A stretch of DNA of 64,000 nt from Maylandia zebra (taxonomy: Eukaryota; Chordata; Actinopteri; Cichliformes; Cichlidae): assembly GCF_041146795.1 (NCBI RefSeq), contig NC_135180.1, positions 36,998,294 to 37,062,293 of the forward strand, read 5' to 3'. The notes under the pieces are model-generated. The model saw nothing but the letters and a program-made list of their open reading frames with translations, made no database searches and was not told the origin of the DNA. Numbering within the stretch: position 1 is the stretch's first letter; the number at the start of each line of letters is the position of its first letter. The translations under genes and the position numbers were made by a program. Shown here piece by piece: positions 1 through 12,599 of the stretch.

Positions 1-1185
1 GCTTTACAGCTTTACAGCTGTGGCTCCAGCCAACATCAGCTGATACTAGAAATGAATATTAAATAAATTCTAACAACAGCTGATCACGCTTAAACGTGCT
101 GCTGTTGTTTATCCGCTGGTCTCCTCTTTCTAGTGCAAAGTGGGCGATAAACAAACAAGAAAGATGGACTTGCGGCAGAAAAGCCGATCAGCTGATCATT
201 GATCAGTTTCATGTTTGAAGTAATAACAGGAGAGGAAGGGGGAGTGAATGAGAGAAGTAGATGCAACTGCGCAGCAAAGACACAATAACTCCAGCTTCGT
301 GTCTATATTTTAATTCTAGCTGAATTACGGGACAAATCGCTTCCTTTTCACCTCAATATGGAGCTCCGATGGCCAGTCCAGCTGTGGCTCAATATATCAG
401 TTGTTAAGCTTAACGTGGAAATACTCTGCAAACATTCAGGGATGAACTTACACACTTGCTTTACTTCTCTGGGATAGTTTTCGCCGAGATGAAACGCCGC
501 GGTTAGGAAGCATGTAGCGAGGCTCCAAATGCTCCAACAGACCGCCGACAGGTCTCGACAACAGCCGCTCTGTCACGTGACACATACTGCTCCGATGCGC
601 CGAGCTGGGTTACGCCAAGTAGCGTGTTTTGTGTGTATCACACCGATACGTAATATCGGATCGCTCCATCTCTAATAATTTCATCACTTAAACTTAAAGA
701 TAAACTTTGAATGTGAGAGATTATAACTGGAGGTAACAGCTGGGTCTCCGGGTCAGGCGTGAAACCACGAGCGTGCTGATGTGAATTAGACAAATTCATA
801 ATTTGAGTTGTGCTTTGATGTTTGAGATTTCTGAGTGAGAGTTTGGTCAAGATGAATAAAATCACCCCAAATTAAGCTCAAGTTGAAGGGCCACTCTTAT
901 TTTGAAAGTTTAGTTGCTACCACAGCCCCAGGGTGGGCGGGTCACTGTTGTTCTTGGTTATAATCTGCTACTTCAGAGTCAACTCTATCATGTATGTAAG
1001 CACTTGGTTATGTGCATGCTTGAGAGCGCCTTATAAAGAGCGATGTGTAATAACTGGTTTAAGAAAGCCTTCCAAAGAGTCACTTAAACAGAAACACTGG
1101 GAGACGAGCTTGAAGGAGAGATGAGTGCTGTATGGATTTCAGTCATGAAAACTCGTGCTGTGATGCTTCAGTGTTTTCACCACAC
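1..1185. other. No gene recognised; probably the last visible intron of ints4
   Basis: No coding exon is supported here. The ints4 exon ending at 1186 is followed by a GT donor, so transcription continues through this stretch towards exons beyond the left edge. The sequence around 625-680 (alternating GATCCGATA / TATCGG-type palindromic bases) resembles the end of a dispersed fish DNA repeat, but I cannot name the family. Short open frames here match nothing I know. Confidence 0.5.
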
Positions 1186-1836
1186 CTGTTCGGGCAGTCT
1201 GAGCTGCAGCAGGCCGCTCTGTCTCAGGGTCGTTTGCAGGATTTTCACCAGCTCCACTGGCTTACAGGACGACAGGCGCGGCATCAGCTCCAAGAGCTTA
1301 TCCACAAAACTGTCCTGGAGGTGTGGCAGCTCGGTCAGAAACAGCCTGAGGGAGGCACGAAACACCGACAGCGAGTCAGGACAGTCCGACGCTGTCCTTT
1401 GCATCGATAACACACAGACCATCAACAGATTACATGAATCTCCAGCTGATATGGACTGAGCCGAGTTCAACTCTCACTGTCTGAAAAAGACAAAGAATGA
1501 AAAAACATACCTCTGAAAAGACTCGACATCCTGCAAAAACTTCTCGCAGCTGCCGATGAGGAGATCCAACCTGAGGAGAGACACAGGCTGGGAAGTATGT
1601 ACAGAATGTGTGTGTGTGTATGTGCGTGCGCGCACACGTGTGTGTGTGTGTGTGTTTACCCCTGTCTGGTGCGAGCAGTCAGGACGAGCTGCAGAGCTTT
1701 GGCCTGGAGTCGAACATGATGTATGGTGGCCACCTGTCTGCTCTCCAAGCCGCTGTACAGAAACTCCAGCTTGTAGGTTTCCTCCAAGATCTACAAACAC
1801 AGTCGCACACATCACATGATCTCACTGTTGCTGTTA

Positions 1837-1877
<41 letters not shown>

Positions 1878-4800
1878 AGACCTGCTGAGCCGCTGCTGTG
1901 GCCGTGACGTTTTGTTTGAGGCACAGAGGGACGGCCATGTTCCACAACTTCTCCTGCAGAGCCTGAAGAAACGAGGGACAGAGTTCTGAATCTGAAGAAC
2001 AGGTCTGTTTGCAGACACTCAGAACCGCAGCAGAAACACACTCCTACCTTCATTAGCAGCAGCTGGCAGCGCAGGTATGTAGCACAGAAATCAGCAGCTC
2101 CAGCAAGCTCCGTCTGCAGCTCGCCGAGCCGCAGCAGGTCTCTGCAGACACCAGTTAACAACTCATTTATTCACAAATAACAATCACATCCCTACAGTTA
2201 CTCATTCAGGATATCAGGAAGTCTCATGATCTGACGTTTGCAAGAAAAAAAATATCGAAGGGATTTCTGGCATTCATTCATAAAACATGTTCAAAATGTG
2301 ACAGCACAAATCCTTCCTGCGTGCTTCGTGTGCACACTTCACTGTGTGCGTTTACCTTGTGGTCAAGTCCAGCAGGTCCTGGGCTCCAGGTGCCTCCAGG
2401 TTCTGGATGGTGCTGACCCTATTGAGACTTTGTTGAAGGAAGAGCTGAGCAGATTCCACAGAACCAGAACCCGGACCCGAGTCCACAGAGTCGAGACCGT
2501 ACACCTGCTTCCTGCCGGGCAACTAAAAGACAGAAAGTGACAGGAAGGACCGTGAGTGTGACAACCGTGTTTTCCAGGTTGGACGGACATTTTTCTCAGA
2601 AACATGATTGAGAAAAAAAAAATCAAGCATCCCGACTGTGAAGCGGCTGTTAATGCTGCTAGTTTGTAATGTGATGCAGTATTTCAGTTCTCACTCTTAG
2701 CGGCGGGACGAGGTGGGAGAGGCTGTCCCTCAGGTAGGCGTAGTGTCTGAAGGTGTGGTCGGAGAACAGCGCCGGCATGGTGGGGCACGACTTGGCAGCA
2801 TTGAACACCAACACCAGGACGGCGATATCTGAGATCAGCGGAGTCAAGGAAGAGGAAACGCAGCGCACAGCAGTAGAGGAGAGACAAAGCAGCCAAACTG
2901 CACCAACAGGTCATAATGGATGACCTGCGAAGCCCCTCGGTGGGTGGCGTTCCTCAGGTTCCTGCTCCTCTGTGTGTGTTTGAGATCTTTAGGTGTGTGA
3001 AGGATACAGGCCGGGTCGTCCATGTCTGGCTCTGGCGTGTCGAAATATGGATGTGTGCTGAGCAGTTCAGGAACGAGCGGTAACACCAGCGTAGGATGGC
3101 GGGATCCCAGGAACTTCAAACACCTGAAGGTAGAAAATTAAAAAAGAAATAAATAAACCATCAGCTTAACTCATGGCAGCTCTGCAGAGTTATTTATAGA
3201 CTGGGCTGTAGACTCTTACTTCCAGACAGAGTTGCGGTCGGTGGGATACTTGTTCAGGTTCTTGAGCAGCTCCAGCAGAGCCAGCTGGATGCACTCTTTA
3301 GTGGAGACGTTGGTGTAACACAGTAATTCATGGAGAGCTTCTCTGATGTCTCGAGACGAGTCCTGTGCACAGACGGTGAAAAGTCAGACACAAAAACATC
3401 ACTCGGGGTTTGTGATTCCAGATCGTTTCCCCGCTCTTATACCTCCAACACGGCCAGCACCGTGTCCAGCTGGTCCTCTCTGAGCGTGATGTGGGTGGAG
3501 ATTTCTCTCAGCACGTGGATGGACTGCAGCCTCACTTCCTCGATCTCATCGTTGAACATGTCGACCAGGAAGTCGAGACATTTCTCGGCGAAGCTCGGAG
3601 ATGACCGAGCGAGTTGGCACAACGCCTCCACCGCTGCAATACGAACCTCTGAAACAAAGTTTAAAACACCAGAAAATATTCAGCAAAAAGAGAAAAATGA
3701 ATCCTCAACAGAGGCTGGAGACAGAAAACAGCATTTACTTCAGTCATTCAACTCTTTATATCTGCAGACACTCAGCTTCATTTTGTCCACTGCCACACCA
3801 CACCATTTCTTTGGAGCCAGACGTGACCACATTTAGACGTGCGGGTGGAGTTACTAGTTAACGGTAGTAAGTGTAGTTAGCAAGCCACAAGTATGGAATC
3901 TATGGATGCAATGCACAGGCAGAGTTACCTGCTATATAGCAGTCTGTGCATCACAGCAGGTCTTATCATTTGGCAGAAAATTATTTAAAACAACATTTTA
4001 AAGTTCTCTGTAACCTCCTGAGACATTTATGAGAACATTTAGCTGTAGCAGCCTGAACTCAGTGAACGTATCATCCAAAACTCTGCTGGGTTTCCTTTAC
4101 CAAACATCTCATCCTCCAGGCCGTGGACGAAGGCTCCGCAAGCCCCCGAGGCGATGAGGTTGACTGTGTTTGTGTCCAGTTTCTCCTTCGGGGCGTCATC
4201 GGCCCACTTCCTGCCAGAGGAGAACTCTCCGGAAGCAAAGAGCTCCTTGGCTCGTTCATGGGCTGTGCGCTTCCTCTGGATGGAAAAGAGGAATAAAGGA
4301 GAGTGAGCGGAGCTGTGCCGATAAACATCACTTTGCTACAGACTGTCAGATAAAAAAATTAACTCACCCTGAGGTCTGACATCAGCTTCTTATCCAAAGT
4401 TTGCTCCAGGAAGTGAGGACTGACCTGCAGCATCGAACCCTGACACACGAGAACATAAAAGCTTCACTTTAACACCATTTGCCTCACACACACACACAGT
4501 TTCTTTCCCATCATTAATCTGCAGGCATTTTTCCACTTAATGAGAGCAAACTCAGTAAAGATTGTAAATATGTGGATTAAGATTCCTGAGTGGTGGGTGA
4601 GCCATCCTCAGTGATGCATTACATCGTTTCTACAGTGATATGAGGACACATGGGTCCACCTGTGGATTCTTCATGTGAGGACTTCTTCTAGGTTTGTGTC
4701 CCGTATATCAAACTGACTTAATTGCTGATGATGTTGTTGTTGTCATGGAAGACTTTATTTACTCACCAATGTTTTCGCGGCCTGCACCCGAACCATCCAG

Positions 4801-7800
4801 GAACCATCGCTGACCATGTGACTGATCTTACCGAATGCGTCATCAACCAGCCGGATCTCCTCATTGGATGATGGGATGGGTACAATGCTGATTGGACGGA
4901 AACATCAACAAGCTACAAATCAGAAAAACTGGAGAAATGTTGCTTACAAGCAAAGTTTGTATCCAGAAGGAACATGAAAATATAAAAAAACAAACATTTA
5001 TGAACGGCAGTTTTTCCAACAATACTGTTTTGTGAAAAAGTCAGAGTAAATGTTCTGGATAAACCATAACCAAACCTACCACTGGAAAGAATAACACATA
5101 TACTGAAGGTTAAGGGACTTTTACTTTATTATTCATCTTTTAGCTGTAAATGATGTTTTTAAAGGGCTTGGACCTAACAACACTCTGCTGGAATTATCTG
5201 TTGCACAGAAAAGCTGGCAGCTTTCTGTTTTGTTTTATTTTACTTCTTCTTTCGAGAACATAAGTAGCCTTGGGCTAAATATAAAGTCGTCGCACATGGA
5301 AGTTTCATGAAGGTTTCTGCACTTCAGCAGAGACAGTGCTTACAGACAGCAGTTAGGATTTATCTTTTCAGACATCAGTCGTGGTTTCTGATCCAGAGAG
5401 CGGAACAAACTCAACAGCTACACTGACTGAAACTGAGTATGAGAATCCTGGTCTCCTCACCTCTCTGGGTACAGCTGACTGAGCACCCAAACCATCTGCA
5501 CTGCTGCAGAACGGACCTGCTCGTAGTCATCTGTGAGCAGCCTGCAGGCCTGCAAACACACAAGAATACATACAGAAGGTTGGATTAAACATCTAAACTA
5601 CAGTGGGAGTGCAGTAAGCTGTGAGGACGTATTCTGCTCGTACCTGATCATAAATAATCTGATGAATCTTCATCCCTCTCTCATGCAGCTGCAGCTGGAA
5701 AACAAACAACAGCACAGAGAGCAAGCAGAGTTATTGAAACCTGAAAATAGAGTGGGTTGTTTTCCTTAAAGCTCACTGTGCTTGGTTCCTAAACACATGA
5801 GTCTAGTGCTGGTTGCAGTGCAGGGGGGGTTACAGGGTTTTCCTACCATGGCTTTGAGGGCTGCAGTGCGGACTCTGGGGTCTTGGTCTCCAAAGTAGTC
5901 GCTGATAATGCTCTGGACATCCCTCAATCCTCCTGGAGGCAAAATAGCAGGCCGCCATAAAAACCATCACACAGCAACTCAAAGCACAATAAATAATGAC
6001 ACATAAATATGTTTTGAGGATTAAACTAAATCAGACATCAAATTTAGATACAGAAGGATGTATTGATGGATTTACCTCTCTGTATTTTTAACATTTTAAG
6101 CTTTAGGTAAAATAAATACAATAAGTATGTATACAAACCTAAGGATGTGCCCGCGCCCTCGTTTTCTTTTCCTAGGGGAGCGTCCACCATGCCGAGACAT
6201 CCCAGGAGCTGCAGGCACTTATTCCTCACCCCAAAATACGTATCAGAGAGATGCTAAGAGGAGAGAAGAGAAACGAGGAGGACATTTACTGGTTTGTGCA
6301 GAAAGTCCTGTTGAATTTGTAATGACGACTTCTGTGTATGGACTCTGAATAAGTGTTTGTGTCACCTTGTAGGCCACCTCTACGAGCCTCAGTCTCAGTG
6401 CAGGACTCTCGGGCAGCTGTGTACCAATGACCAGCAGGGTCTCCAGCAGCTGGGCGAGAACTTGATGGGACTCTGAACACACAAAGAAACAAAACAGTTT
6501 GCTATGAAAGTTTCTCTGAGTGTTGGAGATGGATAAATGTTCAGATGTGTCGTACTCTCATTGCTGAGCGTGTTAATGGCATCGTCAACGATGCAGTCGG
6601 GGCTGAAGCCCTGCGTTTTAGAGAGCAGGCCGAGCAGAGAGGCAATCTTCAGCCTCACAGAGTTATCCGTCTCCTGGAAGAAAGAATCGTCATCATTAGC
6701 AGTTTGACTTTTTTTTAGGACACTGGGAATTCTGCTCTTATCAACTCTATTTTTAAAAAAAGGAGAAAAAAAATACCCACAACTCTTTACCTTGTAGTAG
6801 TGCTCCAGCAGGATCCTGACCACACCCTCCACGCTCTCTGCCTCCACAGGCTTGCGTGCAAACTGCAGCAGGTACTGCAGGGCATCGGTGGAGTTGGTGG
6901 CTTTACAAAGGTCAATGTGAAGAGCGGCAGACTTACTGGGTTTGGACAGACGCAGCTTTTTGGCTGGAGTTTCTTCATGTGGAATCTGTAAGTGTAAAAA
7001 CACAGTTGCAACTACAAAAAGCATCTAATCTCTAATCTCCTGACATATAATCTTTTTTTCTCTAACTGGGCCATCTATTCTTTTTGACCATATATACTAA
7101 GAGCTACTGTCCATTTATCCATGTTCTCCTGTGTTGTTTTTGTTTTTTTAATCCAGGTCACAGGGGCAGCAGTCTAAGCTGGGATACCCAGACCTCTTTT
7201 TACTTTCACCTCCTTCAGGTCTTCTGGGGGGTACTGAGGTGTTTCCAAGCCTGGGTGTTCGCAGGGGTCTCCCCCCAGTGATACCTGCCTGAAACATCTC
7301 ACCCAGAAGGCGTACTAAAGCTTTCCCAGTAAGAAGCTCAAACCATCAATTGTCTCATTTTTCTCTCAGTTCCTCGCTCCATCTCTAGAAACAGCTCATT
7401 TAGGCCACGTATATCTGCAATCCTACTGTTTTGGTCACCACCCAGGTGAGAGGTCATGCTGACAGGTGAGAGTAGGAACATAGTTCATCCAGTAAATCAG
7501 CTGCTCCTCTTTGATCACTACAGACCTTTGCGTTGTGACCATTACTGCAGACGCTGTTTAAATCTCCTGCTCTGCTCTCCTCTCACTCATCTCCAAGAAG
7601 CTGCGACGCTTAAACTTGTAGTTTACACTGGTAACCTCAAAGGCAAGTTAACCCTTTTCTGTCTGAGAACCGTAGCCTCGGACCGTGAGGTGCCAACTCT
7701 CGTCACACTAACAACAAACTGCCCCACTGCGAGCTGGATGTTGTTGCTTAATGAAGCCACAAGATCCACAAAAACGAATGACATGACGCATAAACGGCTA

Positions 7801-8294
7801 ATAACAGCACTGCTTCGAACAGCTATTACAGTTTCCTCTTACTTTGGCTAAAAATCCTCTGTGAGAGGAGCCAAAAGTTCCTCTGTGCAGGAAAAACTCA
7901 GAACATGCGAACGAGCTCAGTTAGCGGATTAATGATTGACGTGAATGCTAAATCGGATGTAAACAACTCGGTTTCTTTTTGAGCTTCCAAAGCGTAAAAC
8001 GCCACTGTCAGTGGATACTGTGCTATACTGTGTGTAAGAATAAAAGCACTAAACGGAATAAGTTGTGCTTTTCCTCTGCACTAAACTCTCAGAGGATCCA
8101 TGTTGTGTTGTGACTGTGAGCGGCTATCTTTTAGCATTAGCTAACACGGTACTTGGCGCAGAATTGTAACATTTAGCTATTTCTTTAACGTTTAAACTCT
8201 AAGTTTACAACAGCTGACGAGACGGTTATAATGTGCTCACCTGTACAACTTTGGAAAATTCCTCATAAACTCGCTTTTTCAGATGTGCTGCCAT
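1186..8294 (-). CDS. ints4: Integrator complex subunit 4, 21 coding exons, C-terminal end beyond window
   Basis: HEAT-repeat scaffold subunit of the nuclear Integrator complex; with INTS9 and INTS11 it forms the cleavage module that processes snRNA 3' ends and terminates paused transcription. Start ATG at 8294 ([13 protein letters not shown], as in vertebrate INTS4). Exons read from GT-AG signals: 8294-8241, 6985-6791, 6673-6556, 6472-6366, 6253-6139, 5932-5847, 5694-5644, 5549-5461, 4887-4767, 4439-4368, 4275-4101, 3648-3443, 3362-3220, 3123-3008, 2828-2695, 2522-2356, 2141-2048, 1962-1882, 1790-1660, 1570-1511, 1345-1186. They sum to 2475 bp, exactly 825 codons. Strongly conserved blocks include [32 protein letters not shown] and [19 protein letters not shown]. 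The last exon stops at LPEQ before a GT donor. The human protein is about 963 residues, so roughly 138 C-terminal residues lie outside the window. Confidence 0.95.
1601..1874. repeat. Two (GT)n microsatellites in ints4 introns
   Basis: GT/GC-rich alternating tracts at about 1603-1656 and a purer (GT)n run at about 1838-1874 lie in adjacent ints4 introns, flanking the exon at 1660-1790. The first run ends almost at the splice donor of that exon. They generate spurious repetitive reading frames on both strands. Confidence 0.85.
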
Positions 8295-8744
8295 GTTTAT
8301 GAACACAGTTAGCTAAGCGTTTCCATTCAGCAGCAGGATAAATTGTCCCTTTACAGTTTCCGTAACTTCCTGATATTGTCCATGTCCGCGACATCGATCT
8401 TTTAATTATTATTTTGGATATTAATATTTATACATACTTTCATTTTGTTTATTTTTATAGCTTTATGTCAGATTTGATATGCAAAAAATATTTTCTTTCT
8501 TTTTCACTAAACACCTTTTCACCTCTTCAAGCATAAGACAGCCTCTAAGTCAAGGGAGAAACCAGTATTATGTCTACACGTAACAGGCAACTAGCAAAAT
8601 AAGCTATTTTAAGTTGATTCTTTAGGCACTTAGCTACAATTAGGCACATTTCAACATAATGTGCAGTGTGTCTCTAACATTTGGAGGAAATTTGACATAT
8701 GGAGGTCAAGAGAGAGGTACAGCAGAGGGTCTCTACAAGAGGCT

Positions 8745-8965
8745 CTGTTGTGGTTTGGATCCTGTGATGTTGGGGAACTTGGAATCCAATACCATCTGGA
8801 AAGACTCAGCATCACTGTAGCAGTGTGAGATCATCTTGATGGAGACCAGAAGAAATCCAAAGAAGAGCTTTAAAGAAGTCTGGAGGATTATTCCTGAAGA
8901 CCACTTATAGAAATTACAAGACAGCTGTGCTGATGAATAAAGGTGATCATGCCAAATATGGACTT
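8745..8965 (+). mobile_element. DNA-transposon remnant (Tc1/mariner-like C-terminal coding piece)
   Basis: Intergenic stretch upstream of ints4. Around 8845-8930 the conceptual reading resembles the common fish transposase tail around a W-R-x-I-P-E-D motif, and a similar segment recurs at 52280-52360. The frame is broken and no terminal repeats were identified. The superfamily is an inference from the remembered tail motif. Confidence 0.4.
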
Positions 8966-9190
8966 TTCAGACTTGTTAGAATTGTACTCTTGTTGTTCCT
9001 ATTTGTTTTGTATATATGCATATTTCAGTGAATCACTGCACGTATTTACTATTTTTCTATTTAAGCAAATGTGAGTAATGATATTTGGATGATCTACTAT
9101 TTGTTTTAGCTTTGTAATACTTTGTAGCTGTGTAATGCAGTGAAGCTATGACCTTGCATCTTCGCACACTTTTAGCGATTTCAGACAATT

Positions 9191-9556
9191 ACAACCCCAA
9201 TGTCAACAAAGTTTGTAAATAAAACACAATGCAATTATTTTCAGATCTCATAAACCAACATTTTATTCAACATACAACACCAAAACATTAAAAATGTTTA
9301 AAGTGAAATATTTTACTATAAAACATTAGCTCATTTTGAATTTGACGGCAGCAACACATCTGAGAAAAGTTGGGACAACAAAGGCTGGAAAAGTAAGTGG
9401 TACTAAAAAGCATCAACTGGAGGACATTTCACAGCTGTGTTAATTAACAACAGGTCAGTAACAGACCAGGTATAAAAAGAGAGGATGGACAGAGGTTCAC
9501 CAAGCTCCAAAAAACTGTCTACAAATTGTGGAAACTTTTCAGAATAATGTTTACCA
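9191..9556 (+). mobile_element. ACAACCCC-type fish interspersed repeat
   Basis: The segment starts with ACAACCCCAATG and contains the blocks TTGAATTTGACGGCAGCAAC, AAAGTTGGGACAACA and GGCTGGAAAAGTAAGTGGTA, a very common dispersed DNA-transposon-like repeat of fish genomes. It lies between ints4 and the Ig-domain gene. The copy is decayed and its right end is uncertain. Confidence 0.6.
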
Positions 9557-9696
9557 ATGGGGGTCAAGATCTCTGTCTAAATAAATAAATAAATTTGGGT
9601 AAATTCCCAGATGATTAAACATGCAACTATTTTGCTGGTAATACCTGAAATCAGTAAAGAAAATCAACAGCCTATTTATGCAAGATAATTCATAAT

Positions 9697-9702
9697 TTTA
9701 TT
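9697..9702 (-). terminator. Candidate polyadenylation signal of the Ig-domain gene
   Basis: AATAAA on the minus strand (tttatt on plus), 362 bp downstream of the stop codon at 10064. No other gene ends nearby. The 3' UTR length is an inference. Confidence 0.4.
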
Positions 9703-10063
9703 GGGGGGTTATATTGGTTGGGTCTGATTATGCCCCTGGTCCGGCGGCTTGCACATCTGGAAATGTACCATCAGTGCTGAAAGATCTATACAGGCTTTAA
9801 AACAACGCAACATAGCAACAGATCGCATCCAGGCGACGTTTTTTACACATTTCAGCAGTAAAAACAAATCAAAAAAACCAAACAAACAAAGAACTAAAAA
9901 ACAACAAGAACCTTTTTTTTGCATACATGCAAAATATGTCATTAATAATACAATACTGCAACATAACTGTAGTAGTATTCTCTTACAGGATCCATGAGGA
10001 TGTGATGATTGAAAAGGGGCCAGAGAAGTGAAAATACTACAAAAATCCTGCAGTGATGGACGG

Positions 10064-12530
10064 TCAGTTGATCTCGTGGAGCATGAAGGATTCTGCTGAT
10101 GCTTTGGCCCTCTCGCGGTCCGACTTCCATGTGAAGAATGCCACTATGGTCACCATGATCGGGAGGGCCACACAGAGCACGATGCGGCTGATGGGCAGCT
10201 TCACCTGACACATCGCCGTGACCGAAGGATTCAGGCTGTCATCATCATTATTTTGGAACAAAAAGGCAGACCTGAAGTCCAGAAACACGGCTCTGCTGTT
10301 CTCTGTGGTGTTCACCAGACACCTCCACCTCCTGTTGTTGTCGTCCTTCTGGAGTTTTGTCACCAGAGTGATGTTGCAGCGAGTGTGGCTGGTCAGGTTG
10401 TACCTGCACAGAGGTGAAACGGACAGAGAAACATCACACAGCTGTCGTTCATCACCAGGCAGTGTTCACCTGAACATTTCTGCTTTTAGTTTTGGTCTGA
10501 GACAATAATTTAATTTGACTTACATTTTCTTTTATAATGTAAAATATAAGTTTATAATTCTGGTTGTTTTTTTTTATTCAGTCTTTATCTCATATACTCA
10601 TTTTGTGTATTTTGCTGTGTGTATGTGTCTGTATTAGAACCTCATCTATCTAAATTCAGCTCAGATACTCTCGCAATTTAGATTTTTTTAATAACAGGAA
10701 ATATTTTCCTCCTTAGATAAAGAATAAATAAATCTTTTACTTTTTCTCATATTTTATATTTAATGGTACTAGCTGTTTTTAAACGATTAAAATAAAAAAA
10801 ATTGTTATCTATTAAGATGATTGCAATAAAGAAAACATTTATTGCAATACAGCACAACATGTGTTATGGGTTATTTATGGTAATAGTCTTTATGATTAAC
10901 AGAAATAAAATGACCTAAAAACCAACCTGCTGTTGTTGGGCAGCTTTCTCCCATCCTCATCCACCCAGCTCAGGCCGAACACGCTCTTTGAGTATGACTT
11001 GCAGCTCCCTGCGTCATAATAAGTGAAGAAGATGCAGGTCAGGGAGAGGATTCCTCCAGGCTGGAGGTCGGTGAAGGTGGAGAAAGACGAGATTGTGAGG
11101 AGGGAGAGGTAAACGTCAGTGACAGGCTGGTCGTTCCTCAGGCAGACGTAGGATCCAGCGTCCCGCACCCTGAGGTTGCGGAGGCTGATGGAGCAGTTGG
11201 ATGTGAAGGTCATACGGCTGGATTTGTCTGAATCGGCCGTCACCTTCCCATTGACGACCTCATGGACGAACCGCACGTCCGTGCCTTTGTTAAAGAAGGT
11301 CCAGGAGATGGCGGAGCAGTCTGAGGACACCATGCATGGAAGAAGAACGTCTCCTCCAACTGTGCTGTACACAAACACGTCCTTTTTGCACCTCGCACCT
11401 GTCAACAAGAGATTTTTTATTTAAACAAATCTGATAAAACCTTCATGAAAGACATGAAAGATCTAAAAGGAGCAATTTAGTATGCAGTAATATTCAAACA
11501 TCTGTGCTCTTTAATATTTTCTTACAGTACAGTCCAACTTTGTAGTCTGTAATTTTCATTTTAAGGAAAAAAAAAAGCAGTTTAAAGAAAGACTTTCCCT
11601 GCTTGTGCTGTTTGCACATTTTTAAGACTTAAAGACTAAAAGGTCAGAGAACTCCCTGCACGAGGCCAACATGACAAAAGGTCGAGGACCAAATTGCATA
11701 CCAACGATTTTCCCCTGTGTCTATAATCACCTTTATACAGTCAGCCGCCCTGTTGAATGTATTTGAAATGAGAGATTAAAATTTTTTTATATATGACAAA
11801 AAAACAAAGAGGGAAAACACAACCCCCCCAAAAAAGCCAATAAATTGTTTGGCTACAGTTCAGAACTACAGATCTGCATCAAACATTAGGAACAGACATG
11901 GAAACCTAAAAGTCAGAGTTGTAAATAGGATAACAAATAACAGTGAATAAAATGACATTTTTAATCTTTTAAATGTAAATTTTAATTAAGTTACAGACTA
12001 AAAGTTCCCTCCACGTGTGAGTCTCTCGAAATGTTTTAATGTTAATGTTTGAAGTTTTTAATTTGAATTTTATTTTCATGAGAAAATTAAGACAATTTCT
12101 CACTTTCTCACAAGTTGGGAGACTTTTACACCTCCTGTAGATTTTTCATGCAAATCTATTTGTGAGTAAACCTGCAAACAATCAAACACATCCAACCAGT
12201 CACACAAAACCCTGTGTGGAGATAAAAGCTTTGCCTTCGTGAGGTCTGTGTTTCAGATTTCATTTTTAATCACAATCAGTTCTGAATATTAAAACGATTG
12301 GATAAATGGATCCTAAAAAAAAGATTAGATAAAAAAGTAAAAGTAATTCAAGTGAAGCAAAACTTCTTTCTGTGTGTCTTCATCAGACACGTGTTCATTT
12401 ACATTTAAAAGAGCTTTTAAAGAATACAAATCTCAAAAAAAGGAGAAACCTCTGTAGCTAAGAATCAAACCAACAACAAACAATCTGTACCTGTCAGGAG
12501 AAGACTGGTGAGCAGCAGGACTCTCATCAT
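10064..12530 (-). CDS. Immunoglobulin-domain single-pass membrane protein, 3 exons, 283 aa
   Basis: Exons 12530-12491, 11398-10927 and 10403-10064, with GT-AG junctions in matching phase; total 852 bp including TGA. The start (MMRVLLLTSLLLTG) is a typical signal peptide encoded almost entirely by exon 1. Exon 2 carries a V-type Ig domain with the usual Cys pair (LLPCMV ... DAGSYVCLRN) and an SWTFF core, then the start of a second Ig-like domain (LSLTCIFF). Exon 3 completes it (WRCLV) and has several N-glycosylation sites (NLT, NIT, NTT). A membrane segment about 20 residues long (IVLCVALPIMVTIVAFF) follows, then a short, mostly charged tail (KSDRERAKASAESFMLHEIN). I see no ITIM or ITAM tyrosine motif in the tail. 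It resembles fish multi-copy immune-type Ig receptors, but I cannot assign a family name. Confidence 0.8.
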
Positions 12531-12599
12531 GTTTGTGATTTCAACACCGCAGCGCGTTTTGTTCTCGTCGCTGCTGCCTCAGCTCTTTCTAGACTGCCG

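Noticed and set aside
1474-2161. Frames with His-Thr or Val-Cys repeats
   Set aside because: Translations of the (GT)n microsatellites in ints4 introns.
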